Positions 1-7,226 of a stretch of DNA of 64,000 nt are shown here, in pieces. The translations under genes and the position numbers were made by a program. Source of the stretch: CADEED01 sp035525785 (GTDB lineage: Bacteria; Pseudomonadota; Gammaproteobacteria; Steroidobacterales; Steroidobacteraceae). The stretch lies in the NCBI GenBank assembly GCA_035525785.1, contig DATLDQ010000043.1, positions 20,585-84,584 on the forward strand, written 5' to 3'. A model generated the notes under the pieces. That model saw only the letters and a program-made list of their open reading frames with translations, was not told where the DNA came from and made no database searches. Position 1 is the first letter of the stretch. Each line of letters starts with the position of its first letter.

Positions 1-279
1 CACCGCATCGTCGCGGCGCGCGAGAATGATGAACGGCAGCTCAGTGCCCGCCCTGAAGGCGCGCGCGATGCGCGCACCACTTTCTTCGCCGAGCTGCAGG
101 TCGATCACCACGAGATCGATACGAGCGCGCTCGAGAGCTCTTTGCATGGCGAGGGGGCTGGTCGCCGTGGTCACCCGGTAGCCGTCGTGCTCCAGGTGCG
201 CCGCGAGCGCGGCGCGCGCTTCGCGGTCTTCGTCGACGATGAGTATGTGTTTGCTGCTGGGCATCCGGGCCATGGACAT
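1..279 (-). CDS. Response regulator receiver domain protein (partial, 3' end outside window)
   Basis: Reading the minus strand from about 279 gives an N-terminal receiver domain that runs off the left edge of the window. It shows the acidic pocket in HILIVDEDRE, the phosphoacceptor Asp in the strand LVVIDLQLG, and the Thr/Ala-type switch strand FIILARR. These are the hallmarks of a CheY-like domain that takes phosphate from a sensor kinase. The output domain lies beyond position 1, so the subfamily cannot be named. Several in-frame ATGs (273, 279, 303, 306, 333) could start it and none has a strong ribosome binding site, so the start is uncertain. It is transcribed divergently from bamA. Confidence 0.75.
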   Translation of the reverse strand, partial: MSMARMPSSKHILIVDEDREARAALAAHLEHDGYRVTTATSPLAMQRALERARIDLVVIDLQLGEESGARIARAFRAGTELPFIILARRDDAV

Positions 280-361
280 CGGACTCACGAGGGCGTTCAG
301 CATCATTGCCACCAGCGGGGCAAAAGGTTCCATCGACGAATTCCGTAACCTTTCGCAACAC

Positions 362-378
362 TCGGAAACAATTTCCGA
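362..378. promoter_or_regulatory. 17-bp inverted repeat between response regulator and bamA
   Basis: TCGGAAA and TTTCCGA arms (7 bp, perfect) are separated by CAA in the short divergent region before bamA. Its size and position suit a dimeric regulator site or a 5'-UTR hairpin for bamA. No matching factor can be named. Confidence 0.35.
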
Positions 379-413
379 CGAACCGCAATGCGCGTTGCGG
401 GTCGTATTGCGCA

Positions 414-2843
414 ATGAAAACGCCCGGTCGTCGCGCCCTCTGGTCCCTCCTGCTGATAGTTAGTGTGCCCGCCGTGGCCCAGGAACCTGCGTATACCAGC
501 GGCGAGGCATCCCGGGAATTCACCGTTACCGGCATCCGGGTCGAAGGCCTGCAACGCATCACCGAAGGCACCGTGTTCAACCAGCTGCCGGTGAACATCG
601 GCGACGTCGTCACGCCACGGCGCCTGCGCGAGGCACTGCGCGCGCTCAACGACACAGGCTTCTTCAGTGACGTCGAGTTGCGTCGTGAAGACCCGGGCGT
701 GCTCATCGTGGTGGTGCAGGAGCGTCCGTCCATCCGCGATTTCAAGGTGACGGGGAACAAGGAGGTGAAGAGCGAAGACCTGGTGAAGTCGCTGCGCAAC
801 GTGGGCCTCGCCAGCGGGAAGATATTGAACCGCTCGACGCTCGAGGACGCGCGCCAATTCCTGCTGGAGCAATATTTCTCGCGGGGCCGCTACGGCGTAC
901 AGGTGGACGCCAGGGTCGAGGAGGCCGCCGGCAACCTCGTCGACGTGCATCTCGACATCGACGAGGGAAAACGCGCGCGCATCCGGCAGATCAGCATCGT
1001 CGGCAACCATAAATTCCCGCAGAAGCAGTTGCTCGACGCGCTGGAGCTGCACTCCAGCAACCTGCTGTCTTTCTACCGTCAGGATGACCGTTACTCGCGT
1101 CAGTCGATGGAAGGGGATCTCGAGAAGATCCGTTCCTACTACATGGATCGCGGCTACGCCGACTTCGAGATCACCTCGACGCAGGTGTCGCTTGCACCCG
1201 AGAAGGATGATCTCTTCATCACCATCAACCTGCACGAGGGCGAGACCTGGAAGCTCGGCGCGGTGAAGCTCGCCGGACGCTTCGTGGTGCCCGAGGCCAT
1301 CCTTCGCCAGTACGTCATCGTGCAGCCGGGCGATCAGTACTCGCAGCGGCTGATCTCGGCCACCGAGAAGGCGCTCACCGACCGGCTCAGCGAAGCGGGC
1401 TATGCCTTCGCCGATATCGCCGTGGTGCCGACGGCCGACAGCGACAAGCACGAAATGGCACTCACTTTCATGATCGAGCCGAATGCCCGCGCCTACGTAC
1501 GGCGCATCGAGTTCTCCGGCGTGCAGAAGACCAACGACGAGGTGCTCCGCCGTGAAATGCGGCAGTTCGAGGGCGCGGTGCTGTCCAACAACGCGCTGAC
1601 CCGTTCAGAGGAGCGCCTGCAGCGGTTGCCTTACATCAAGTCAGTCGAGAGCGAGACCAAGCGCGTGCCGGGCTCGGCGGATCTCGTCGATGTCGAATTC
1701 AAGGTGGAGGAGGGGCCGTCTTCCCAACTCGGCGGCGGCATCGGCTACTCCGAACGCCAGTCGTTCCTGCTGAACGGCAGTTTCGTCGACAGCAATCTGT
1801 TCGGCACCGGCGACCGCTTCGCGCTCGAGCTCAATGGCGGCAAGTACAGCCGGGTGTTCAGCATTCAGCACACGGATCCGTTCTTCACGGTGGATGGCAT
1901 CTCGCGTTCGCTGAGTGCGTCATACGTCGAGCGCGAGCGACTCACTTCGTCGTTCTCGGCGTTCACCACCAAGACGTACTCGACGGGTTTCAGCCTGGGC
2001 TACCCCGTTTCAGAGGATCAGTACCTTAGCCTCGGCCTCAACTACAGCCACGAGGATCTCGCCACGGTGCGCAGCAGCTCCTCGCAGCTGCGCGAGTGGG
2101 TGCGCAACAACGGCGACTACTATTTCCGGCGCGTCGGCAGCGATCCCATTCTCGGCACCATCATCGACTCGGTGGAGCTCACGGGTGGCTGGCTCTGGGA
2201 AAGCCGCAACCGCACGCTGTTCCCGACCAGCGGCGGTCAGCACCGCCTGACCTTCGGCATCACTCCGCCCGGCAGCGCCGTGGAATACGCGACGGTCAAT
2301 TTCCGTTCTCAACAATTGTTCCACATCCCCGGCTGGGATTTTCTCGACAACTTTCCGATCCAGGTCACCACGAACATCGGGTGGACCACGGCGCTGGGCG
2401 ACACCACGGCCACGCCGCCGCACCGGCACATCTTCATGGGCGGCAGCGACTCGGTGCGCGGCTTCCGCGACGGTTCGCTGGGTCCGCGCGACTCGCTGGG
2501 CAACCCGTACGGGGGCGATGCGGGGTTCTCCACGCAGTTCGATCTCGTGATGCCGCTGCCGCAGAAATTCCAGACCTCGGCGCGGCTCAGCCTGTTCTTC
2601 GACGCCGGGCAGTCTTACTACCTGGGAGACACGCAGTTCCGCAATCCGCGCGGCGACCGCACCGACTACAAATTCGACCTCGGTGAGGTGCGCACATCGG
2701 TGGGCGCCGCCGTGCAATGGCTGTCGCCCATGGGGTTGTTCCGGTTCTCGTATGCGGTGCCGCTGCAGTTCCAGGATTCCACGCGGCGCCGATTCGGCGA
2801 CGAGATCGAGCAGTTCCAGTTTTCGGTGGGCACGGCATTTTGA
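414..2843 (+). CDS. bamA: BamA, outer membrane protein assembly factor (Omp85)
   Basis: Integral outer-membrane component of the BAM complex, which folds and inserts beta-barrel proteins. The 809-residue product has a signal peptide ending near VPAVAQE, five POTRA repeats over about residues 25-425 (the first begins FTVTGIRVEGLQRI), and a C-terminal Omp85 barrel. The barrel holds the conserved VRGF motif at residues 681-684 and ends in a phenylalanine, as barrels usually do. Length matches E. coli BamA (810). The start at 414 was chosen because it gives a clean signal peptide; the frame stays open upstream to an ATG at 306, which would bury the signal. It is not next to rseP, skp or lpxD, its usual companions, so it could be an additional paralogue. 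A lipoprotein gene follows after 38 bp. Confidence 0.9.
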   Translation: MKTPGRRALWSLLLIVSVPAVAQEPAYTSGEASREFTVTGIRVEGLQRITEGTVFNQLPVNIGDVVTPRRLREALRALNDTGFFSDVELRREDPGVLIVVVQERPSIRDFKVTGNKEVKSEDLVKSLRNVGLASGKILNRSTLEDARQFLLEQYFSRGRYGVQVDARVEEAAGNLVDVHLDIDEGKRARIRQISIVGNHKFPQKQLLDALELHSSNLLSFYRQDDRYSRQSMEGDLEKIRSYYMDRGYADFEITSTQVSLAPEKDDLFITINLHEGETWKLGAVKLAGRFVVPEAILRQYVIVQPGDQYSQRLISATEKALTDRLSEAGYAFADIAVVPTADSDKHEMALTFMIEPNARAYVRRIEFSGVQKTNDEVLRREMRQFEGAVLSNNALTRSEERLQRLPYIKSVESETKRVPGSADLVDVEFKVEEGPSSQLGGGIGYSERQSFLLNGSFVDSNLFGTGDRFALELNGGKYSRVFSIQHTDPFFTVDGISRSLSASYVERERLTSSFSAFTTKTYSTGFSLGYPVSEDQYLSLGLNYSHEDLATVRSSSSQLREWVRNNGDYYFRRVGSDPILGTIIDSVELTGGWLWESRNRTLFPTSGGQHRLTFGITPPGSAVEYATVNFRSQQLFHIPGWDFLDNFPIQVTTNIGWTTALGDTTATPPHRHIFMGGSDSVRGFRDGSLGPRDSLGNPYGGDAGFSTQFDLVMPLPQKFQTSARLSLFFDAGQSYYLGDTQFRNPRGDRTDYKFDLGEVRTSVGAAVQWLSPMGLFRFSYAVPLQFQDSTRRRFGDEIEQFQFSVGTAF

Positions 2844-2881
2844 AGCCCGCCCGGAGACGCCCTTCAGTTGGAGATTCATGC

Positions 2882-4192
2882 ATGAAGTTCTTGAATGGTT
2901 CGATCCGTACGGGCCTGTTGCTGGTCGCGGCAGTGCTCGCGTCCTGTGGTGGCGGCGGCGAGGAGAACGGTGACGATCCGAAGATCCGTTTGCTGAATCT
3001 CAGTGCCGGCTATTCGTCGCTGGACATGATGACCAACCTCGATTCGGACGACGATGACGAGGACGAGGAGCAGATCGAGAACGTCGCGCTCGACGCGGTG
3101 AGCGAGTACGTCACGCTGGATCCCGACGACTACACCATCAAGCTCAGCCGCTCGGGGTCGGGCACCGTGCTGCGTTCGTTCACGGGCGAGGAGCTGGTGG
3201 AAGACACCGTGAACACCTACGTCGCCTTCGGCGAAGTTGGCCAGTTCGGTGCGCTGCGCATCGACGAGTCGCTGGATGACGCCGACGCCGGCGAACACAA
3301 GCTGCAAGTCGCCAATGTCTCCACGGCGGGCTCGCTCGACATCTATCTGACGGAGGCGGATACCGACCTTGATGACACGACGCCGGTGCTCTCGGGGGCG
3401 TCGGCGGCGATGTCTTCGCTCACCGTGGACAGCGGCACGTACCGACTGCGCGCGACCGCGCCGGGCGACACCGATGACGTGCGCCTCGACGTGCCGAACT
3501 TCGCGCTGAGCGACGAGGGCGTGAGTACGCTGATCCTCACGGCCACCCAGGGCGGCATGCTGGCCAATGGCGTCTATCTTCCGCAGCAGGGCCAGCCGAC
3601 CAAGCTGAACAACACCAGGGCGCGCGTACGCACCGCGGTGGCGTTGGCAAACGGCGCGGCCGCCACGGTGCAGATCGACGGACGCACGGTGTTGACGTCC
3701 GCGACCGCGGGCGTGATCTCGAGCCGCTACTCGATCTTCGATTCGGGCTCACGCCCTGTCAGGCTCACCGTGAACGGCGCGGTGGTGACGGTTCCCGACA
3801 TCCCGCTGACGGCCGGCGCCGACTACACACTCATGATCTGGAGCAACGGCGCCGGCCCGCAGACCAGTCTCATCGAGGATGACAATCGGCTACCGGAAGG
3901 CGGTTCGGGCCTGACCAAGATCCGTGTGCTCAACGGCATGTCCACGCTCGCCTCACCGATCACGTTGTCGGTCGACTTCTCGCCGGTCATCGAGGGCACG
4001 CTCACGGGGCAGGTATCGGATCCGGAGGAGGTGACCGCCGGGACCGATCGCCAGTTCGACATCACCAATACGTCCACCGCCGCGCTGGTGCTGACGCGGA
4101 CATCGATCACCTTGCAAGGGAATTCCGTGTACACCTACTTCATGACCGACAACGGCGCGACGCCGGTCGGCGTACTGCGCCGGGACCGTTGA
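2882..4192 (+). CDS. DUF4397-type outer-membrane/periplasmic lipoprotein
   Basis: The 436-residue protein begins with a lipoprotein signal peptide ending in the lipobox LASC (Cys22), followed by a flexible Gly/Glu linker. A strongly acidic run (SDDDDEDEEQ) lies near residue 60. The rest contains two or more immunoglobulin-like segments of the DUF4397 type, recognisable from IRLLNLSAGYSSLDM at the start and IRVLNGMSTLASPITL near the end. The function of DUF4397 is not known; such proteins are anchored in the cell envelope. The start at 2882 has GGAG about 8 nt upstream and yields the intact lipobox. It lies 38 bp after bamA on the same strand, so co-transcription is plausible. Its stop is 2 bp before the left repeat of the transposase unit. 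Confidence 0.75.
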   Translation: MKFLNGSIRTGLLLVAAVLASCGGGGEENGDDPKIRLLNLSAGYSSLDMMTNLDSDDDDEDEEQIENVALDAVSEYVTLDPDDYTIKLSRSGSGTVLRSFTGEELVEDTVNTYVAFGEVGQFGALRIDESLDDADAGEHKLQVANVSTAGSLDIYLTEADTDLDDTTPVLSGASAAMSSLTVDSGTYRLRATAPGDTDDVRLDVPNFALSDEGVSTLILTATQGGMLANGVYLPQQGQPTKLNNTRARVRTAVALANGAAATVQIDGRTVLTSATAGVISSRYSIFDSGSRPVRLTVNGAVVTVPDIPLTAGADYTLMIWSNGAGPQTSLIEDDNRLPEGGSGLTKIRVLNGMSTLASPITLSVDFSPVIEGTLTGQVSDPEEVTAGTDRQFDITNTSTAALVLTRTSITLQGNSVYTYFMTDNGATPVGVLRRDR

Positions 4193-4194
4193 TG

Positions 4195-4239
4195 CTTAAT
4201 GGGGACATTCCTCATTTGCTAGCAAATGGGGACAGGGCT
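4195..4239 (+). repeat. Left 45-bp REP-like inverted repeat of the RAYT unit
   Basis: Contains TAATGGGGACATTC, the 16-bp perfect palindrome CATTTGCTAGCAAATG and GGGGACAGGGCT. It is the exact reverse complement of 4979-5023. Thirty-seven bases (4199-4235) recur identically at 14148-14184. Confidence 0.95.
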
Positions 4240-4322
4240 CGACGCCAGGCCCGTCGCGTTTCACTGCGGTCAGCGCAGATTCGTGGCGGGCCTCATGCCC
4301 GCGGCAGGCGTAATTTCCCTGC

Positions 4323-5006
4323 ATGCCAAGGACTGCCCGCGCCATCGTTGCAAACTACTGCTACCACGTCATCAACCGAGGCAACAAGAAAGCAACCGTA
4401 TTCCACGAGCGCGCGGACTACGAACAATTCCTCGCGCTCGTGGCCCGCGCACAGAAGCGATTGAACCTGCCGTTGATTTCAGCTTGCCTCATGCCCAATC
4501 ACATCCATCTGGTAGTCAGGCCGTGCCATGCCGACGACCTTGCTCGCTGGACACATTGGACATTTACCACGCATGTCCGCTGGCACCACGCCAAATACGG
4601 CACCATCGGCAGGGTATGGCAAGGCCGCTTCAAGGCTTTCGCCTCCCAAAGCGATCACCATCTGCTCACGGTGATGCGCTACGTCGAGCGCAACGCGTTA
4701 CGCGCGAAGCTCGTGGAACGCGCGGAGGATTGGGAATGGGGCAGTCTGGCGTGGCGCCGCGCCCAGCTTCCTCCCGTGGCACTGGCGGAATCGCCGGCGC
4801 CACTCCCGTCCTATTGGCGCCATTTGGTCAATGAACCCCAAACCGCGGCGGAACTGGCAGAGCTCCGCGCGTGTGTCAACCGCCAGCGACCTTTCGGCGA
4901 CGAGGAGTGGGTAAGGCAGCATGTAACCAGCTTCGGACTCGAGCAGTCTATTCGTCGCGTGGGTCGGCCAAGCAGATCAGCCCTGTCCCCATTTGCTAGC
5001 AAATGA
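4323..5006 (+). CDS. REP-associated tyrosine transposase (RAYT, Y1_Tnp family)
   Basis: Single-strand DNA transposase of the HUH superfamily, 227 residues. It has the metal-binding HUH motif in LMPNHIHLVVRP (His60, His62), the conserved GRVWQGRFKAF segment near 96-106, and the probable nucleophilic Tyr120 in MRYVERNALRA. An N-terminal PRTARAIVANYCYHVINRGN is typical of the TnpA-REP group. The last eight residues (ALSPFASK) and the stop codon are encoded by the right inverted repeat, so gene and repeat are physically fused. Family knowledge suggests it nicks and pastes REP hairpins. All core residues are present, so it is probably functional. Confidence 0.9.
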   Translation: MPRTARAIVANYCYHVINRGNKKATVFHERADYEQFLALVARAQKRLNLPLISACLMPNHIHLVVRPCHADDLARWTHWTFTTHVRWHHAKYGTIGRVWQGRFKAFASQSDHHLLTVMRYVERNALRAKLVERAEDWEWGSLAWRRAQLPPVALAESPAPLPSYWRHLVNEPQTAAELAELRACVNRQRPFGDEEWVRQHVTSFGLEQSIRRVGRPSRSALSPFASK

Positions 5007-5023
5007 GGAATGTCCCCATTAAG
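4979..5023 (-). repeat. Right 45-bp REP-like inverted repeat of the RAYT unit
   Basis: Perfect reverse complement of 4195-4239. It encodes the C-terminus and stop of the transposase on the plus strand, and on the minus strand supplies the TAA stop (5019-5021) of the downstream histidine kinase gene. Confidence 0.95.
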
Positions 5024-6641
5024 TCCGGCGAGACAGGGAGTTCAGCTCGCGTTGCAGAACGTCGGGTTCCACGGGCTTCACGAGGTGCCGCGCAAACCCG
5101 GCTTGCCTCGACTGCGCGCGATCCTCGGGGAAGCCGTAGCCGGTGAGGGCCACCAGCCGTACCTCCTGTCCCTTGGGATGCGAGCGGATGCGGCGCGCGA
5201 GCTCGTATCCATCCATGCCGCCCGGAAGCCCGATGTCGATGAACGCCACGTCGAAGTTCGCGGAGTCGAGCACCGCCAGCGCATGTTCGCCGTCCGCCGC
5301 CTCGCGCACGTCGTGTCCGTGGGCGCGCAGCACCGCGCGATACATCTCGCGCGAGTCGTGATTGTCGTCGACGAGCAGCACGCGCCGGGACTCGACGTAG
5401 CGCTGCACCGGGCCGGTACCATTGACCGCATTGGCGGCACCATCGAGCTGCGCATCGGGAGCCGCGGTCAGCGGGATGCGCACTTTGAACGTAGCGCCGC
5501 GGCCGTCGCCGTCGCTCGTGGCTTCGACGCTGCCGCCGTGCAATTCCGCGAGCCGGCGCACGAGCGTCAGCCCGATGCCGAGTCCGCCACGTGAACGGTC
5601 GATGGTGTGATGCGCCTGCACGAAGAGATCGAAGATCCGCGGCAGCATTTCCGTCGGGATCCCCACACCCTGGTCGGTGACTCGCAGCACGGCGAAGCCG
5701 TCCTCGCAGCTCACCTTCACGATGACCGGCCGCTCGGACTGCGAGAACTTGAGCGCATTGGAAATGAGATTGCCGGCGATCTGTTCGAGACGCACGGCGT
5801 CGCCATGCACCCAGGCGTGCTCGCAGTCGACCTGTATGCGCGCGAAGTTCGGGTTGCCCGCGGCGAGCGTGGTGACCGACGCCTTCACGCACTCGCCGAG
5901 ATTCACGGCACGCCGTTTGAGCACGATCTTGCCGGTGACGGCCCGGCCCACGTCGAGCAGGTCGTCGACGAGCCGGGCCATGTGCAGCACCTGGCGCTTG
6001 ATGATGCCCGTGGCGCGCAGCGCCATGGGGTCGGAATGGCCGATGATCGACAGCGCATGCACCGCGCCCTGGATGGCGCCCAGCGGGTTGCGCAGTTCGT
6101 GCGCCAGCATGGCGAGGAATTCGTCCTTCGAACGGTTCTCGCGCTGGGCGCGGGCGAGCGAACTGATATCGCTCATGATGAGCGTGCGGTGCTCGACGTC
6201 GTCGAGCACGATGGTGCTCACCGTGATCTGCACCTCGGTCGCTTCCACGCCGTCCAGCACCAGCCGGGTGGTGTAACGACCGGTGCCGTGCTCGAGGATG
6301 GTCTGGAGTATCTCCGCCTCGGTCGACGGTAGATAGGTGCGGACCGGCTTGCCGAACACCTGCCCGAGCGGCTGGTGCACCAGGTCCGCGAAGCGCTGGT
6401 TGCAGTAGACGATGTCACCGGTGACGGACAGCGTGGCCGCGCCTTCCTGCATGCGCTCGACGAGCGCGCGGTATGGAGCGTCGGCGCTGCGCAGCGTGAA
6501 GACGCGTCGTTCGCCGCTCTCGTCGGCCAGCAGCAGCGCGTCGATCTCGCCGCTGTAGATGGCCATGAGATTGTTCTCGGCCTCTGAAAGCCGCTCGCGC
6601 AACTCCTCGATGCCGAGCTCGTCGAGGTCAGCGCTGATCAT
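5019..6641 (-). CDS. PAS-containing hybrid sensor histidine kinase of the kai operon
   Basis: Cytoplasmic 540-residue kinase with no membrane segments. Order of domains: short coiled-coil start (1-25), PAS-like sensor (about 55-165), HisKA with the H-box HELRNP (His181), HATPase_c with N-box Asn291/295 and G-boxes DQGVGIP (323-329) and GLGIGL (353-358), then a receiver with acidic pair Asp425/426, phosphoacceptor Asp469 and Lys522. It is the last gene of the kaiC-kaiB-kaiB operon; its ATG lies inside the upstream kaiB gene (14-nt overlap). It is therefore a candidate output or input kinase of the Kai module, by analogy with SasA in cyanobacteria, though it lacks the KaiB-like N-terminal domain of SasA. 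The stop codon lies inside the transposon-end repeat, so the original C-terminus may have been slightly different. Confidence 0.88.
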   Translation of the reverse strand: MISADLDELGIEELRERLSEAENNLMAIYSGEIDALLLADESGERRVFTLRSADAPYRALVERMQEGAATLSVTGDIVYCNQRFADLVHQPLGQVFGKPVRTYLPSTEAEILQTILEHGTGRYTTRLVLDGVEATEVQITVSTIVLDDVEHRTLIMSDISSLARAQRENRSKDEFLAMLAHELRNPLGAIQGAVHALSIIGHSDPMALRATGIIKRQVLHMARLVDDLLDVGRAVTGKIVLKRRAVNLGECVKASVTTLAAGNPNFARIQVDCEHAWVHGDAVRLEQIAGNLISNALKFSQSERPVIVKVSCEDGFAVLRVTDQGVGIPTEMLPRIFDLFVQAHHTIDRSRGGLGIGLTLVRRLAELHGGSVEATSDGDGRGATFKVRIPLTAAPDAQLDGAANAVNGTGPVQRYVESRRVLLVDDNHDSREMYRAVLRAHGHDVREAADGEHALAVLDSANFDVAFIDIGLPGGMDGYELARRIRSHPKGQEVRLVALTGYGFPEDRAQSRQAGFARHLVKPVEPDVLQRELNSLSRRT

Positions 6642-6921
6642 CGGAAGGCAGCCCCAGGCCGTGCAACAAACGTTGGCGGTTCGACATGTCGCCGACCAGC
6701 AGCCGGACCGGCAACGGCCTCGCCTTGATGAGCGTCGGGATCGCGACCACCTGGTCCTGCATGATCCGCGCCGGCGTCTGGTAGACGTCGATGATCTCGA
6801 GATCGTAGCTGCCCGCGAGATGCTCCTCGCAAACCGCGCGCACGTGCTCGATGGCCCGCGTCGAGCGCGGAGTCATGCCCGTGACGTACAGCCGCAGGGC
6901 GTACTTTTCCGACGGGCTCAA
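6628..6921 (-). CDS. kaiB: KaiB family protein (second copy)
   Basis: A 97-residue thioredoxin-like KaiB protein. It keeps the family pattern LRLYVTGMTPRSTRAI, CEEHLAGSYDLEIIDV, the VAIPTLI strand and LVGDMSNRQRLL. KaiB binds the CI ring of KaiC and changes fold to do so. The start is a TTG at 6921 that overlaps the TGA of the preceding kaiB (TTGA), and the end overlaps the kinase start by 14 nt, showing tight translational coupling. It differs clearly from its neighbour, so the two copies are probably not redundant. An internal ATG start is unlikely because it would remove the first beta strand. Confidence 0.88.
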   Translation of the reverse strand: MSPSEKYALRLYVTGMTPRSTRAIEHVRAVCEEHLAGSYDLEIIDVYQTPARIMQDQVVAIPTLIKARPLPVRLLVGDMSNRQRLLHGLGLPSDDQR

Positions 6922-7226
6922 GCACTGGCCCGGCGTGGTCGCGGGCGCAGATCCAGCCCCACGAGAACGCGATCGGTGTTGGAGAGGTCGCCGATGATCT
7001 TCTTCATCGGCGGTGGCAGTTTGCGGACCAGCGTGGGCAACGCCAGGATCTGGTCGCCGCGTCCGAGCGCCGGGTTCTCGAGCAGGTCCACCACCTCGAT
7101 GGAATAGCGCCCCGCGAGATGTTCCTCGCAGATCTTCTTGAGGTTGGAGATTGCGCGCGTGGCCTTGGGAGTCTGGCCGGCGATGTACAGGCGCAGCTGG
7201 AACTCATTGCTGTTGCCCGGGCTCAT
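6918..7226 (-). CDS. kaiB: KaiB family protein (first copy)
   Basis: A 102-residue KaiB homologue with LRLYIAGQTPKATRAI, ICEEHLAGRYSIEVVDL, ILALPTLVRKLPPPM and IIGDLSNTDRVLVGL. Its ATG at 7226 overlaps the kaiC stop in an ATGA junction, so it is translated together with kaiC. The C-terminus carries a short arginine-rich tail (RPRPRRASA) not present in the second copy. In heterotrophic bacteria such proteins partner with KaiC for stress resistance or timing. Which of the two KaiBs binds this KaiC cannot be told from sequence. Confidence 0.9.
   Translation of the reverse strand: MSPGNSNEFQLRLYIAGQTPKATRAISNLKKICEEHLAGRYSIEVVDLLENPALGRGDQILALPTLVRKLPPPMKKIIGDLSNTDRVLVGLDLRPRPRRASA

Larger units (their letters stand above)
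4195..5023 (+). mobile_element. RAYT (IS200/IS605-related) unit with perfect 45-bp inverted ends
   Basis: An 829-bp unit consisting of one transposase gene between two perfect 45-bp inverted repeats at 4195-4239 and 4979-5023. It sits exactly between the stop codons of two convergent genes, and the right repeat supplies the stop of the flanking kinase. RAYTs are domesticated Y1 transposases thought to spread REP/REPIN repeats rather than move as classical insertion sequences. The intact frame and perfect ends suggest recent activity or selection. Confidence 0.85.

Noticed and set aside
303..1451. 382-codon minus-strand frame over bamA
   Set aside because: Antisense to POTRA-encoding sequence and without recognisable domain.
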